Origin: Nostoc piscinale CENA21
GTDB taxonomy: Bacteria > Cyanobacteriota > Cyanobacteriia > Cyanobacteriales > Nostocaceae
Assembly (NCBI RefSeq): GCF_001298445.1
Contig: NZ_CP012036.1
Location: 1,615,263-1,679,262 of the forward strand
Direction of reading: 5' to 3'
DNA length: 64,000 bases
The notes under the pieces were generated by a model. The model had not been told where the DNA came from. It saw nothing but the letters and a program-made list of their open reading frames with translations, and did no database searches. This document shows, piece after piece, positions 18,115-27,713 of this stretch. The position numbers and the translations under genes are program-made. Every line of letters starts with the position of its first letter. Within the stretch, counting starts at the first letter, position 1.

Positions 18115-18831
18115 ATGTCTCAAAATACAATTAACTATCTAATTCATGATAGAAACAATCGCGGTCGTAGCCAAACTGGTTGGCTAGATAGCTTCCATAC
18201 ATTTTCCTTTAGCCATTTTTACGATCCCAATCGGATGGGATTCCGCTCTCTGCGCGTGATTAACGACGATCGCATTGCGCCTGGTGCGGGTTTTCCTACC
18301 CACGGACATCGAGATATGGAAATTCTCACTTATGTACTATCAGGCGCTGTTGAGCATAAAGATAGTTTAGGTACAGGCTCAGTCATTCGTCCTGGTGATG
18401 CTCAGATTATGAGTGCGGGTACAGGAATTATGCACAGCGAGTTTAATCCCTCGCCCACTGAAGCACTCCACCTATTGCAAATTTGGATTTTACCAGATGA
18501 GCAAGGCTTGGCTCCCAGATATGAACAAAAAGCATTTCCTCTAGAAGAAAAACGCGGTAAATTACGCCTAATCGCCGCTAAAGACGGACGCGACGGTGCG
18601 GTGACAATTCATCAAGATGTGAATTTATACACCTCCGTTTTAGAAAGCGATGATGTGGTGAATTATCATCTAAAACGCGATCGCTATGCTTGGTTGCAAA
18701 TAGCTCAAGGTATAGCCACACTGAACGGCGAAGAACTCAGAGCCGGTGATGGTGTGCAAATCAGTGGCGAAGAAAAACTCGAAATTAGCACCAACCTGAG
18801 TGCAGAAATTCTTCTGTTTGATTTAGGTTGA
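18115..18831 (+). CDS. Pirin-family (YhaK-like) bicupin protein
   Basis: 238 residues. The N-terminal cupin has GWLDSFHTFSFSHFYDPNRMGFRSLRVINDD and FPTHGHRDMEILTYVLSGAVEHKDS, in which the His/His/Glu metal ligands lie, then SAGTGIMHSEFNP. This is the short pirin form (YhaK), whose members can act as quercetin 2,3-dioxygenase or redox sensors. The biological role here is unknown. AGGTGG precedes the ATG by 6 bases. A second pirin gene lies convergently 170 bases away. Confidence 0.9.
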   Translation: MSQNTINYLIHDRNNRGRSQTGWLDSFHTFSFSHFYDPNRMGFRSLRVINDDRIAPGAGFPTHGHRDMEILTYVLSGAVEHKDSLGTGSVIRPGDAQIMSAGTGIMHSEFNPSPTEALHLLQIWILPDEQGLAPRYEQKAFPLEEKRGKLRLIAAKDGRDGAVTIHQDVNLYTSVLESDDVVNYHLKRDRYAWLQIAQGIATLNGEELRAGDGVQISGEEKLEISTNLSAEILLFDLG

Positions 18832-18990
18832 TAGGACTTACGCACAAAGGTAGTCTGTTAAGAATGGGTGTAAGGGTGTGAGGGCTTGAGGCTTCGCCGT
18901 GAGCGTCAGCCGAACGGTGTAATGGTTTTGAACACCTACACCCCTACAACCTTTCACCCTTACACCCAGTTTCCCCAGATAATCTTCGTG
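18832..18990. repeat. Dispersed MITE-like element (GGACTTACGCACAAAG end)
   Basis: AGGACTTACGCACAAAG begins the element. Its interior has GTGTAAGGGTGTGAGGG and a complementary ACACC/TACACCC region, and it ends near CTTCGTGCATAATTCCT. A second copy at 55304-55425 shares the left end and the TACACCC/CCTACAACCTTT segment. Confidence 0.6.
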
Positions 18991-19005
18991 CATAATTCCT
19001 GAAAA

Positions 19006-19890
19006 CTACAAAGGATTAGCCTCTGTTACCACTTCTGGTAGGGGAATAAACTCTGTTTCATTCGGCACATTGGCAAAACGGTGGTCACGCCAATCTGCTT
19101 TTGCTTGTTCTATTCGTTCCGGTCGACTAGAGACAAAATTCCACCATTTGTAACGTTGACCCAACGGCTCACCACCAATCACAATACATCGAGCTTCAGT
19201 ACTGGCGGAAACTTTTACCTCATAATCTGGCTCTAGAATAGCGAGGCGATATGGTTCTAGTGGTTCATTATTAATGCTCAGTCCTTCAGTAACGCTGTAT
19301 ACTGCTCTCTCAGCATAACCAGTCGGGACAGTAAAGTTAGCATTAGCAGAAAGTACCACATCTAAATAAAGGATAGGAGAAAACACCTTCACAGGTGAGG
19401 TATAACCAGAAGCTTCTCCAGCAATTAGTTTGATGACAGCGCCATTTTCTGACCAACTAGGGAGAGTTTCAGCCGTGTAGTGAACAAACCAAGGGTCAAT
19501 TTCTTCGTACTCAACAGGTAAAGCAATCCAAGTTTGAATACCATGAATTGTAACTTCATTGGCACGGTCAAAGTCAGGCGATCGCTCTGAATGTACAATT
19601 CCCTTTCCCGCAGTCATCCAGTTAACTGCACCTGGTTGAATTTCTTGTACCACACCTAAACTATCACGGTGCATAATTGCACCATCAAATAAATAAGTCA
19701 GCGTTGCCAGATTAATATGAGGATGTGGACGGACATCAATACCTTTGTTAGCTCGTAAAACAGAGGGGCCAAGATGATCAAAAAAAATAAATGGCCCGAC
19801 CATTTGGCGCTGAGGATATGGCAAACTACGGCGGGCAATAAACCCACCCAAATCTTTAACTTCTGGTTCAATTATTTGAAGTATTGCCAT
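19006..19890 (-). CDS. Pirin family protein (long form)
   Basis: 294 residues with the full bicupin architecture. The N-terminal cupin carries FIFFDHLGP, DVRPHPHINLATLTYLFDGAIMHRDS with the metal-binding His and Glu positions, and WMTAGKGIVHSER. The C-terminal cupin includes VPTGYAERAVYSVTEG and ends IVIGGEPLGQRYKWWNFVSSRPERIEQAKADW, which is diagnostic of long pirins. Family members are iron proteins acting as transcription co-regulators or quercetinases. It is convergent with the shorter pirin gene. Confidence 0.92.
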   Translation of the reverse strand: MAILQIIEPEVKDLGGFIARRSLPYPQRQMVGPFIFFDHLGPSVLRANKGIDVRPHPHINLATLTYLFDGAIMHRDSLGVVQEIQPGAVNWMTAGKGIVHSERSPDFDRANEVTIHGIQTWIALPVEYEEIDPWFVHYTAETLPSWSENGAVIKLIAGEASGYTSPVKVFSPILYLDVVLSANANFTVPTGYAERAVYSVTEGLSINNEPLEPYRLAILEPDYEVKVSASTEARCIVIGGEPLGQRYKWWNFVSSRPERIEQAKADWRDHRFANVPNETEFIPLPEVVTEANPL

Positions 19891-20128
19891 TTGTAATGGG
19901 GGGTAACTGGTAAATGCTGGAATTATTATATTTGATATTTGAGCATCACAGACAAGGAAGAGATGTTGCTAAATAATTTTGCATTGCTATATATGGAGCA
20001 TTTCAAAGTTTGCTGAAGGAATGTAAAAAAGGCAACTTAATTTAAAATTAGCAAGTAATTCCTTTGTAGTAAGCTACTGCCAGTATTTAGCAGCTAGTTA
20101 TAATTGTGCTTACTCAAGGAGTGAAAGT

Positions 20129-20446
20129 ATGCTACAAAAAAATAAAATTAAAAATATAGTTTCTGGATTTCTCCTACTTTTATTATTTCATCTCGCATCT
20201 GCTATTTTTATTCTAATTCTTGCGGCTCTTGTACAAAGCAATTACAACTTATCTTTGAAAATTATAGTTTACGGAATATACGGTTTTGCCTTATGGCAAC
20301 TTATATATGTTATTCCGTTTTGTTTGTGGCTGAAACATCAAGACAAAAACTCTCTCATGCAAGGAGTTATGTTAGGTGCAGTTATGACTTTTTTATTGTA
20401 TGGGGGATGCTTTTTGTGGGTAATTTACTTTATGTATATATACTGA
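20129..20446 (+). CDS. Small membrane protein of unknown function
   Basis: 105 residues with three hydrophobic segments: about 13-35 (FLLLLLFHLASAIFILILAALV), 45-65 (IIVYGIYGFALWQLIYVIPFCLWL) and 76-105 (GVMLGAVMTFLLYGGCFLWVIYFMYIY). The basic KNKIKNI start favours the N-terminus inside. AAGGAG lies 7 bases before the ATG, supporting the start. I do not recognise a family. Confidence 0.7.
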   Translation: MLQKNKIKNIVSGFLLLLLFHLASAIFILILAALVQSNYNLSLKIIVYGIYGFALWQLIYVIPFCLWLKHQDKNSLMQGVMLGAVMTFLLYGGCFLWVIYFMYIY

Positions 20447-20626
20447 CTTCTATTTCCCACTGTTTTGCGCCATAACTCACTTCATTGATTACTCCCTCAG
20501 CAATTTTACGGGATTAATACTCAAATTTTAAAAATCCACAAAATAATCTGGTAATTACACTATGTTTTTCTCAAAATATCGTTGTAACTTTAGAGGGGTG
20601 ACAATGAACTAAAGGAAATTTCAGCT

Positions 20627-20914
20627 ATGGGTTTATCCAATCAATTTCAAAATAAGAACGGCTTTTTAACCCAGCTACGTCATCAGCTTGATGTTGTGGA
20701 AATACGTAATGATCAGCTTGCTAGACTGTTTTGTAAAGTTATTCCTGCTCATTGTCCCTTTGAGAGAACTATATCAATTTTAGGGCGGACACTGTTTCAC
20801 ATTCCACCTTTGTGCAAGTTAAATCCTTTTTATGAACAAGTAGTTAGTCTGCGTTTTAAGTGTTTGATTTATCTGGCAGATGAATGCGGTGAGGATGTGA
20901 CAAAATACTGTTAG
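20627..20914 (+). CDS. Mo-dependent nitrogenase C-terminal-domain family protein
   Basis: 95 residues matching the small cyanobacterial family named for similarity to a Mo-nitrogenase C-terminal domain: HQLDVVEIRNDQLARLFCKVIPAHCPFER, GRTLFHIPPLCKLNPFYEQ, and LADECGEDVTKYC. Four conserved Cys are present, but no nif genes are in this window. The function is not known; the name does not prove a role in nitrogen fixation. Members occur as several copies in heterocystous species. Confidence 0.85.
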   Translation: MGLSNQFQNKNGFLTQLRHQLDVVEIRNDQLARLFCKVIPAHCPFERTISILGRTLFHIPPLCKLNPFYEQVVSLRFKCLIYLADECGEDVTKYC

Positions 20915-21060
20915 ATATGTAGTAATACCAAATTGATATGAAGAAGTATAGCATTCCTATTTGATATGGAAACAAAAGAGACAAAAGACACAAGGTAGAC
21001 AAGGCAGAGATATTTGTAAATCATTTAGGATCACTATATTCTCTCAAAGTTTGCAGTGCA

Positions 21061-21633
21061 ATGATGAACTTGAATCAGTATGATTACTTATTAGTACTTG
21101 ATTTAGAAGCAACTTGTTGTGATCAAGGAACTATCAAACGGCATGAGATGGAAATCATCGAAATTGGAGCCGTGATGGTTGAGGCGCAGACTTTAAAAAT
21201 TATCGATGAGTTTCAAACTTTTATCAAGCCAGTTCGCTATCCTAAACTGACTGAATTCTGTAAATCATTAACATCGATTACTCAGACACAGGTTGAACAA
21301 GCGCCAGAATATCCCGCAGCGATCGCTATGCTGAAAAAATGGTTATCTAATTACCCCAATGCTGTGTTCGGTTCCTGGGGAGACTATGATCACAACCAGT
21401 TTAAACAAGATAGCAAGTTTCACAATCTTCCTTTTCCAATTGCTTATCCTCACGTCAATCTCAAACAACAGTTTAGTGACAGCCAAGGCTTATCCAAGCG
21501 ATACGGTATGGCAGAAGCATTGCAACTCGTCAATATAGAATTAAACGGAACTCATCATCGTGGTATTGATGATGCGAGAAATATTGCTAAACTTTTGCCT
21601 TGGATTTTGAATCGACAAAAATTGTGTAGGTAG
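21061..21633 (+). CDS. DEDDh 3'-5' exonuclease (Eri-1/KapD-like)
   Basis: 190 residues. ExoI (VLDLEATCC, Asp and Glu), ExoII (GSWGDYDHNQF, Asp) and ExoIII (HHRGIDDARNIAKLL, His and Asp) are all present, giving the DEDDh two-metal site. The pattern matches the ERI-1-like 3'-5' exoribonuclease subfamily, so RNA trimming is likely; the target is unknown. The start could be either of two successive ATGs (21061 or 21064). It lies upstream of a second, unrelated DEDD exonuclease on the same strand. Confidence 0.88.
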   Translation: MMNLNQYDYLLVLDLEATCCDQGTIKRHEMEIIEIGAVMVEAQTLKIIDEFQTFIKPVRYPKLTEFCKSLTSITQTQVEQAPEYPAAIAMLKKWLSNYPNAVFGSWGDYDHNQFKQDSKFHNLPFPIAYPHVNLKQQFSDSQGLSKRYGMAEALQLVNIELNGTHHRGIDDARNIAKLLPWILNRQKLCR

Positions 21634-21747
21634 GGAGCAGCAGGGTGCAGGGGAAAAATAACGATGTCTTCATTTGACTTGCTGAAATTATGTAGTGTCT
21701 AAGGGTATTCTTTTGTGGAAGACACTGCATTTATGGTTGAGTAATTC

Positions 21748-22377
21748 ATGACATTACCAGATTTTCAGGTTTGCGATCGCGACATTAATGACTCTACCCT
21801 CAGTGAGTACTTAAAAGCCGAGGCGATCGCTGTTGATACGGAAACTATGGGATTATTACCACAGCGCGATCGCTTGTGTCTTGTGCAGCTGTGCAACTCG
21901 GAAGGTAAAGTCACAGCCATCCGCATCGCTAGAGGACAAACAGAATCTCCCAATTTAAAACAGCTTCTTGAAGCCAAGAATGTACTAAAGATATTTCACT
22001 TTGCGCGGTTTGATGTTGCTACTTTACGCCACAACTTAGGAATTTACGTCCAGCCTGTTTTTTGTACCAAAATTGCCAGTAAATTAGCCCGCACTTATAC
22101 CAACCGTCACGGACTCAAAGATGTAGTACAAGAGTTAGAACAAGTAGAACTCGATAAAAGCGCCCAAAGTTCTGATTGGGGTAATGCGGCTAATTTAACG
22201 GAAGCACAATTAAGTTATGCTGCTAATGATGTGCGCTATTTAATTAGTGTCCAACATAAACTCAGTGAAATGCTCAAACGAGAAGAACGTTGGCAACTCG
22301 CACAAGAATGCTTTCAAGTCTTACCAACAATCGTTGCATTAGATTTATTACAGTTCAAAGATTTATTTGAACATTGA
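21748..22377 (+). CDS. RNase D-like 3'-5' exonuclease (DEDDy)
   Basis: 209 residues comprising only the catalytic domain of RNase D: AVDTETMGLLPQRDRLCLVQL (Asp/Glu), IFHFARFDVATLRHN (Asp), and SYAANDVRYLI (Tyr and Asp of ExoIII). The C-terminal HRDC domain of E. coli RNase D is missing, as is usual in cyanobacteria. It processes tRNA or other structured RNA 3' ends by family. About 115 bases separate it from the DEDDh exonuclease gene, so co-transcription is possible. Confidence 0.9.
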   Translation: MTLPDFQVCDRDINDSTLSEYLKAEAIAVDTETMGLLPQRDRLCLVQLCNSEGKVTAIRIARGQTESPNLKQLLEAKNVLKIFHFARFDVATLRHNLGIYVQPVFCTKIASKLARTYTNRHGLKDVVQELEQVELDKSAQSSDWGNAANLTEAQLSYAANDVRYLISVQHKLSEMLKREERWQLAQECFQVLPTIVALDLLQFKDLFEH

Positions 22378-22385
22378 TTGATATT

Positions 22386-22485
22386 AAGGAGGCAGGAGGA
22401 CGGAGGCAGGAGGCAGGAGGGAAATTCATTACTCCGGCTTCTTTCCTACTCCCTACTCCCCATTCCCTACTCCCTACGTAAACAA
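22386..22485. repeat. Two short tandem-repeat tracts
   Basis: AGGCAGGAGGACGGAGGCAGGAGG-type repeats are followed by CTACTCCC/CATTCCC repeats. Together they fill most of the spacer between the RNase D-like and rhodanese-like genes. Similar tracts occur at 704-735 and 46003-46080. Confidence 0.65.
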
Positions 22486-22527
22486 CTAGATTTAGGAATC
22501 AAACCCATTCCTGTATTTGACCAAAAT

Positions 22528-22980
22528 CTAGACTTCTTTTTGCTGATTTTCGGCGTGGTTTTTCAGACGAGAGACAACATTGTAGTCATCTGCACCTGCG
22601 GGAGTTCTAGATTCAACAATACCTTCTGTTGGGCCGCCGATCGCCTTCCATGCACCTAAACCACCTTTGAGTTGAGAAACATGATCAAAACCAGCAGAAC
22701 GTAGAACTTGTGCAGCTTGAGCAGATTCTTCATCATTACCACCGTAAACATAGATATCACGGCTTTTATCTAAAGATGGTACAGCCCGCTCTGCTAATTC
22801 ATCAATGGGCATAGGCATTGCTCCTAGGATATGACCATCGTTATATGTCTGGCGATCGCGCACATCTAAAATTGTAAAAGCTGGTTCCCCCCATTCCAAA
22901 CGAGACTTGAGAACATGAGCATCAGATACAGGCTCAATTGGTGGCTGTTGAGGAATAATACCGCCTACTAAATTATTCAT
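22528..22980 (-). CDS. Rhodanese-like domain protein lacking the catalytic cysteine
   Basis: 150 residues. The rhodanese fold is clear: FTILDVRDRQTYNDGHILGAMPMP near 36-60 and FDHVSQLKGGLGAWKAIGG near 103-121. In place of the sulfur-accepting CxxGxR(S/T) loop it reads YVYGGNDEESAQAA, so the cysteine is absent and sulfurtransferase activity is not expected. Such inactive rhodaneses can serve as binding or regulatory modules. It is single-gene, with a GATATCCTT upstream that offers no clear ribosome-binding site. Confidence 0.88.
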   Translation of the reverse strand: MNNLVGGIIPQQPPIEPVSDAHVLKSRLEWGEPAFTILDVRDRQTYNDGHILGAMPMPIDELAERAVPSLDKSRDIYVYGGNDEESAQAAQVLRSAGFDHVSQLKGGLGAWKAIGGPTEGIVESRTPAGADDYNVVSRLKNHAENQQKEV

Positions 22981-23117
22981 AAGATATCCTTAACTGACTT
23001 TGCTAACAGCAATTTAACGAGATTCAGCTATTTGATTGCTCTTTCTCTGGTATGAATGTTATAAAAGTCTTTCTTACGGTATATTTGATAGTTATTGACT
23101 ATTAATATTTATATAAT

Positions 23118-25476
23118 TCAGTTTTTTATTTCGGCGATTCCTAACAACAAAGTCTCTTCAATTTCTTCTCTCATTGCTGGTGCAATATTCTGGGAAGCAT
23201 TCAGGCAATTTATCAGTAATTTATTAGCACTATAATATTGCTGCATTAATTCAATTTGCTGTTTACTAAACTGCCAGTCATGACAAATATTACGATATTG
23301 AACTAGGAGTTCTCTAAATTTTCCACTCCAGAATTTACCATGTTCTATCCACCACCTACGAAATTTATGAGGATGGTTTTGAGCATTTGGTAATTGTTTT
23401 TTGAGGTTGTAGAGAAATTGCCTAAATTTAGATTCAACAACCAAATTCAGAGCTTTATCAAAGGCAATATTTAACGCATGAGCATAGTCAAAAACAATAG
23501 CATCATTCAATATATAATGACAGGCAAATTCTAGTTCACCAGCACAAGCAAAAGTACTAGTTAGAAACTCATCAATCGCAAGTTCTGGGTTAAATGCTAA
23601 GTTACCAAGCATAGCACGCTCTAAACCATAACTAGATGAATTACCAAACACTTGATTACTTGTTTGCAAACACACTTCTAACGCCCGACCAACACAAACT
23701 AAATAAAAAGCCCGAATTGCGCCTGCTTTATATTGAGTAGTTACTGAATTTGACTTTTGATTGAGCCACAAGAGAAAATCTTGAATTTTCTGGTCATTAG
23801 CGACTAAAGCATCTATTTTTTGTTTCATTAAGCGCAGCATTGCTTCCGCATTTGGCAACATACTCACAGTCAGCAATAAAACATTTTGCCAGCGTTTTTC
23901 TGTGATATGAGTAATTAGCTGATTTACAGACTGTTCTTGGTAATTTATCACAAAATTCTTTGCCGTTAAATACTCTTGTAAAGCCAGATGAGAAAAAGAG
24001 TAAATATCGTGCGATCGCTCCACCAATAAACCATACTCGACTTCAAGTATTTTTAACCACTTTTCACTATCTTGCAACTGCTGATTTACTAATTTTAAGT
24101 TAGAACTAACATAGTAATTACATTTACTTAAATATTGATATATTAACAACTGTATTTGTTCTTGCTCAAAAAAATAATCTTCTTGTTCAAAAGTAATAGC
24201 CGCTATTTGCGCCAGGAGCTCTTTAGGATTAAATAACTTGAAATTCTCGGTAATTGACTGCCTTTGAATACCTTTCACTTCATCCCATCTACCCAGCAAA
24301 ATATTCAAAGCTTGCTCATATAACTTAGCTACTTTAAATGTAAATTCGGATTTTGTGTGAAAGAACAAACAAATTAGATGTAACAATATTGGCGTGATCG
24401 CTAATTCTCGTAATTGCTTATTTTCCGGCAAATGTAATTGATTAATAAATAAATTTCCTATAGATTCACCATCTTCCTTAGATTCATGAGCTACTGCTAC
24501 AAACCATTGTTTTACAAAAATTTCGGCTTGCTGCATATCAAAATCAGCAATTTCAACCTCAGTAAATCCTGGAAATTTATATTTTTGTGCTCCAATGCGA
24601 CAGCTAATTACAAACCGATTTTTGTAATAAATCTGAGAAAATAGTCGAAGTTCTTGATTAACTTGCTTGATATCCCCTGCGGGTACTTCATCTAATCCAT
24701 CTAATAAAATTAATGCTTTGCCTTCAGTTAAGATATTTGGCGTTGATTCCGCTTCAATCCCACAACTGACAAATTCTTGGCTAATATACTTCAAAAAACT
24801 AAAATCACTATTATCTTTCAAGTCTTCAGCAAAGTCTCTCAGACTAATAAAAATAACTACATAATTCGGTTGAAATTCACCTTGATTACACTCAAGCGCC
24901 AAATATTTTAAGAATGTAGTTTTACCTATACCTGGTTTACCCAGTATTATCAACTTTGGGTAAAATGATACCGTTTCTAAAATTGGTATTTTTTTTTTGG
25001 TTACAGCTTAATTTACCACCACATTCTTGTAGCAAATCATCAATTTCTAGCCATCTTTGACTTGTAATTTTTTCTAATATATATATAGGCGTATAGATAT
25101 CAAGCAATGGAATTGTCTGAGCAATATCCATCATTTGTAAAGTACTGCACTGGTCTTGAATTTTGTCTTGGCGCTTTTGACGTATTTCCTGCACCAATAT
25201 ATTTAAATCTCGCTTATTAGTCGGAAATTTAGCACTTGTATCTGAAATTATATCTTCCGGTAAGTCAGCAATTTTTTGCCAAGATAACCCTAAATGTTGA
25301 CAAATTTGTACAAAGCAACTGCGAGAAACTGGTTCGCCTGCAAAAAACTTAGATACTGGTTGGCGTGTAATACCTAGAGCTATGGCTAATTTGTGTTGGC
25401 TTAAAGTTTTGTCAGTTAAAGCTGTTTTAGCAGCTCTAATACCTTCTGAGGAAGCTCGGAGTCCTTGGCTGGTCAT
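23118..25476 (-). CDS. HTH-NACHT NTPase with frameshift at an A10 tract
   Basis: Two overlapping reading frames make one about 785-residue protein. The first (25476-24937) has an N-terminal Cro/C1-type HTH (SQHKLAIALGITRQPVSKFF, about 27-46) and a linker ending IYILEKITSQRWLEIDDLLQ. The second carries the NACHT module: Walker A GKPGIGKTTF, Walker B ALILLDGLDEVP, sensor ISCRIG, and the all-helical C-terminus (FRRWWIEHGKFW) like the C-terminal helical domain of bacterial NACHT proteins. The frames meet at A10 (T10 at 24989-24998): with nine A's it reads KIPILETVSFYPKLIILGKPG, the normal family junction. Related proteins include anti-phage effectors (family knowledge). Confidence 0.85.
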
Positions 25477-26000
25477 ACAATCAGCTTTTTAAGTGTTTTT
25501 GGTTACAAGTAGGAATGTAGCTGCACGTAGACACACCCTGGACAGATGGCTTGAATTTTCCAAAACAGTTGACTTTGAAAAAATCAGAGTTAAATATTTT
25601 ACCAAATTTCAGTTGATGCTGGCTGCATACGCCAGTGATTTTCTGTCTGAAGGGTATTTGTTCTTTAAAAATCCTCAATAAATTGAATTTCTTTTAAAGA
25701 TAAGAGTAATCAATTATACACTTATGTTCAAAAACATACAAAAATCATACAAAACTTATACATTTGGTATGCAATATGATAGCTGAAGTTTTCCGAAATT
25801 TAATAGAAAATTAAGTGTATCTCAGTAGAATAGTGTCCATGTCTGGCAAAAACTTGTTGATGTCTAAGTACTTAACTTAGGTAAATGTCAAGAAAATCTA
25901 AAAAATCTTTGTAATTATAGACTTTTCCACAGTGGCTTCTCGTATGCCAAAAAAGCTATTTCAACTACGAGTTGCTCAATGAATAATAGGCTAGAACTTT
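25477..26000. other. Spacer between divergent NACHT and response-regulator genes
   Basis: About 520 AT-rich bases. A 62-codon GTG-started frame at 25493-25681 (plus) is present but has no recognisable family, so I leave it uncalled. Promoters for both divergent genes must lie here. Confidence 0.4.
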
Positions 26001-26717
26001 ATGGTCATGCTTCCTGTTACAAATCCCAAAATTCTTGTTGTAGATGATGACTTTGGTGTCCGTAATCTTATCTATCGTTTTCTCGGTCGAAAATATCAAA
26101 TAGAGTCTGCGGCAGATGGCAAAACGGCGTTATCTTTATTTGAGCAATTTGATCCAGCTTTAGTAATCTTAGATTGGAATTTACCAGATATCAGTGGCTA
26201 CAATTTGTGCGAAGAAATGCAGAGTCGCACGAACGTACTAGTAATGATACTAACCAGTAGAAATGCTGAAGAAGATAAAATTAAGATTCTTTCGGCGGGT
26301 GCTGATGACTTTTTGACTAAACCATTTAGTCTGGCGGAAGTAGAAGTTAGAGTCCAAGCACTTTTAAGACGTGTACGTTCTATCAACCCATCTCCTGTAC
26401 AACGCTTGGTATTTAAGCAATTAGCTATTAACCCAGAAGGTAGAGAAGTCACGCTCAATGATAGGCCGCTAAATTTAACAGCATTAGAGTTTAATATTTT
26501 ACATTTTTTGGCAAGTCATCCTGGTCAAGCTTGGAGTCGTCCACAACTCATCCAAAAAATTTGGGGTTGCGACTATGTAGGCGATGGAAGAGTTGTTGAC
26601 GTGCATATAGGTCAATTACGCAAGAAACTAGAAGTTGATCAAAATGTACCTGAGTTTATTAAAACAGTCCGGGGCTACGGTTATAAATTTGAATTGCCAG
26701 AAGCGACTAGTGCTTAA
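26001..26717 (+). CDS. OmpR/PhoB-family response regulator
   Basis: 238 residues: a receiver domain (about 10-125) with acidic pocket VVDDDFG, phosphoacceptor Asp about 58 in VILDWNLPD, and LTKPF lysine. Then a winged-helix DNA-binding domain (about 140-232) with LTALEFNILHFLASHPGQ, RVVDVHIGQLRKKLE and RGYGYKFE. No histidine kinase is adjacent, so it is an orphan. It sits directly upstream of the double-glycine peptide genes, but a strong terminator separates them. Two ATGs (26001 and 26007) are possible. Confidence 0.92.
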   Translation: MVMLPVTNPKILVVDDDFGVRNLIYRFLGRKYQIESAADGKTALSLFEQFDPALVILDWNLPDISGYNLCEEMQSRTNVLVMILTSRNAEEDKIKILSAGADDFLTKPFSLAEVEVRVQALLRRVRSINPSPVQRLVFKQLAINPEGREVTLNDRPLNLTALEFNILHFLASHPGQAWSRPQLIQKIWGCDYVGDGRVVDVHIGQLRKKLEVDQNVPEFIKTVRGYGYKFELPEATSA

Positions 26718-27300
26718 TAAGTGAATCATGCCACTACAATGACTATGGGCCTAATAAATTACGATAAAAAAGAGCTTATAACATTAAATTTCCAAATCTA
26801 GTGATATTTTGGCTCAAATTTGATTAGGTGCTACAACCAGGTTGTAGCACCGTCTTTTTATATTTTTTTTAAAGACAAAAACTGTCTAATTATGTCTCTA
26901 AAATGCGTCTGCTATAGACACACTCTACTTCCCTAATACTAGAGGTAGATAGCCTAACCTAATTATTCTGTCTACTCTGGCTTGTGGAGTCTACTTAACA
27001 CATATATCAAGGCGATCGCATCTTAGTTGCAACTAATATTGATAATCAAAACAGCAATTAAAATATTGAATTTATCTTGATTTTTTATTTTAAATAAATC
27101 AATAATCACTAATTCATTACATTTTAAAATAAATATTTATTCTTCAGACATAATTAGTCATTTTAGGACGTAATTATCTTTTTTATGCTATTGAACAACA
27201 GAGTTTTTTTCATAAAAAATGTTCAGTATGAATTAAGCAATGCAAGCTTAATCCCTACACAAACAAATGTTTTCTGCCAATTTTGATTGGAGGAAAAAGA
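26718..27300. other. Long AT-rich leader region before the peptide genes
   Basis: Contains the terminator at 26827-26870. The remainder, up to the ribosome-binding site at 27288, holds no gene. It presumably includes the promoter of the tandem peptide genes and a long untranslated leader. Confidence 0.4.
26827..26870 (+). terminator. Strong rho-independent terminator of the response regulator
   Basis: GTGCTACAAC and GTTGTAGCAC form a perfect stem (26828-26850) with a 3-base CAG loop, extended by one further G-C pair and followed by CGTCTTTTTATATTTTTTTT. Confidence 0.88.
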
Positions 27301-27564
27301 ATGGAAAAAATGAATATGTCTGAACTAAATCCTGTGGGTTCTAAACTTTTCACAGATGCCGAAAGCTTTTTACAAGACTTGGGTGATACAGAAGCGATGG
27401 CTGTACAAGGAGGAGAAGGTGCTTTTTTCCTTCCATACATTGCCTTCGGTCAGAAGTTTCTAGAGTACGGCGTAAACGGATTTGCAATCAATAATATTGC
27501 ATCTATTGCCAAGTCATTTAGTGCTGGTGGTGTAGGCGGTGCTGGTGGTGTGCTGGTGGTGTAG
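27301..27564 (+). CDS. Double-glycine leader peptide, copy 1 (tail frameshifted)
   Basis: A small precursor-like protein: leader (MEKMNMSELNPVGSKLF...DLGDTEAMAVQGG) ending in a double glycine typical of substrates of peptidase-containing ABC exporters, then a conserved core (EGAFFLPYIAFGQKFLEY, GFAINNIASIAKSFS) and a glycine/valine tail. GGAGG lies 8 bases before the ATG. In the tail one base is missing near 27552. Restoring it extends the frame through a second GVGGAGGV repeat to VPGGVSTAPG and a stop at 27636-27638. A bacteriocin-like or other secreted peptide is likely by leader type; no modification enzyme is present. Confidence 0.8.
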   Translation: MEKMNMSELNPVGSKLFTDAESFLQDLGDTEAMAVQGGEGAFFLPYIAFGQKFLEYGVNGFAINNIASIAKSFSAGGVGGAGGVLVV

Positions 27565-27713
27565 GCGGTGCTGGTGGTGTGCCTGGTGGTGTTAGTACTG
27601 CGCCAGGCCTAAGTGGCACCATAACCTATACGTTGTAGTTTTCTAACGACTAATAATCTCATAATCAACAACAAAACAACGAACAATTTGCGCTGTTAAA
27701 TCGGAGAAAAACA

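Noticed and set aside
20627..20914. Mo-nitrogenase-domain gene as evidence for a nif cluster
   Set aside because: No nif, fdx or hup genes are in the window; the family name alone does not show a role in nitrogen fixation.
25493..25681. 62-codon plus-strand frame (and a minus-strand frame in the same place) in the NACHT promoter region
   Set aside because: No recognised family, GTG start without a ribosome-binding site, and both strands open, as often in AT-rich spacers.
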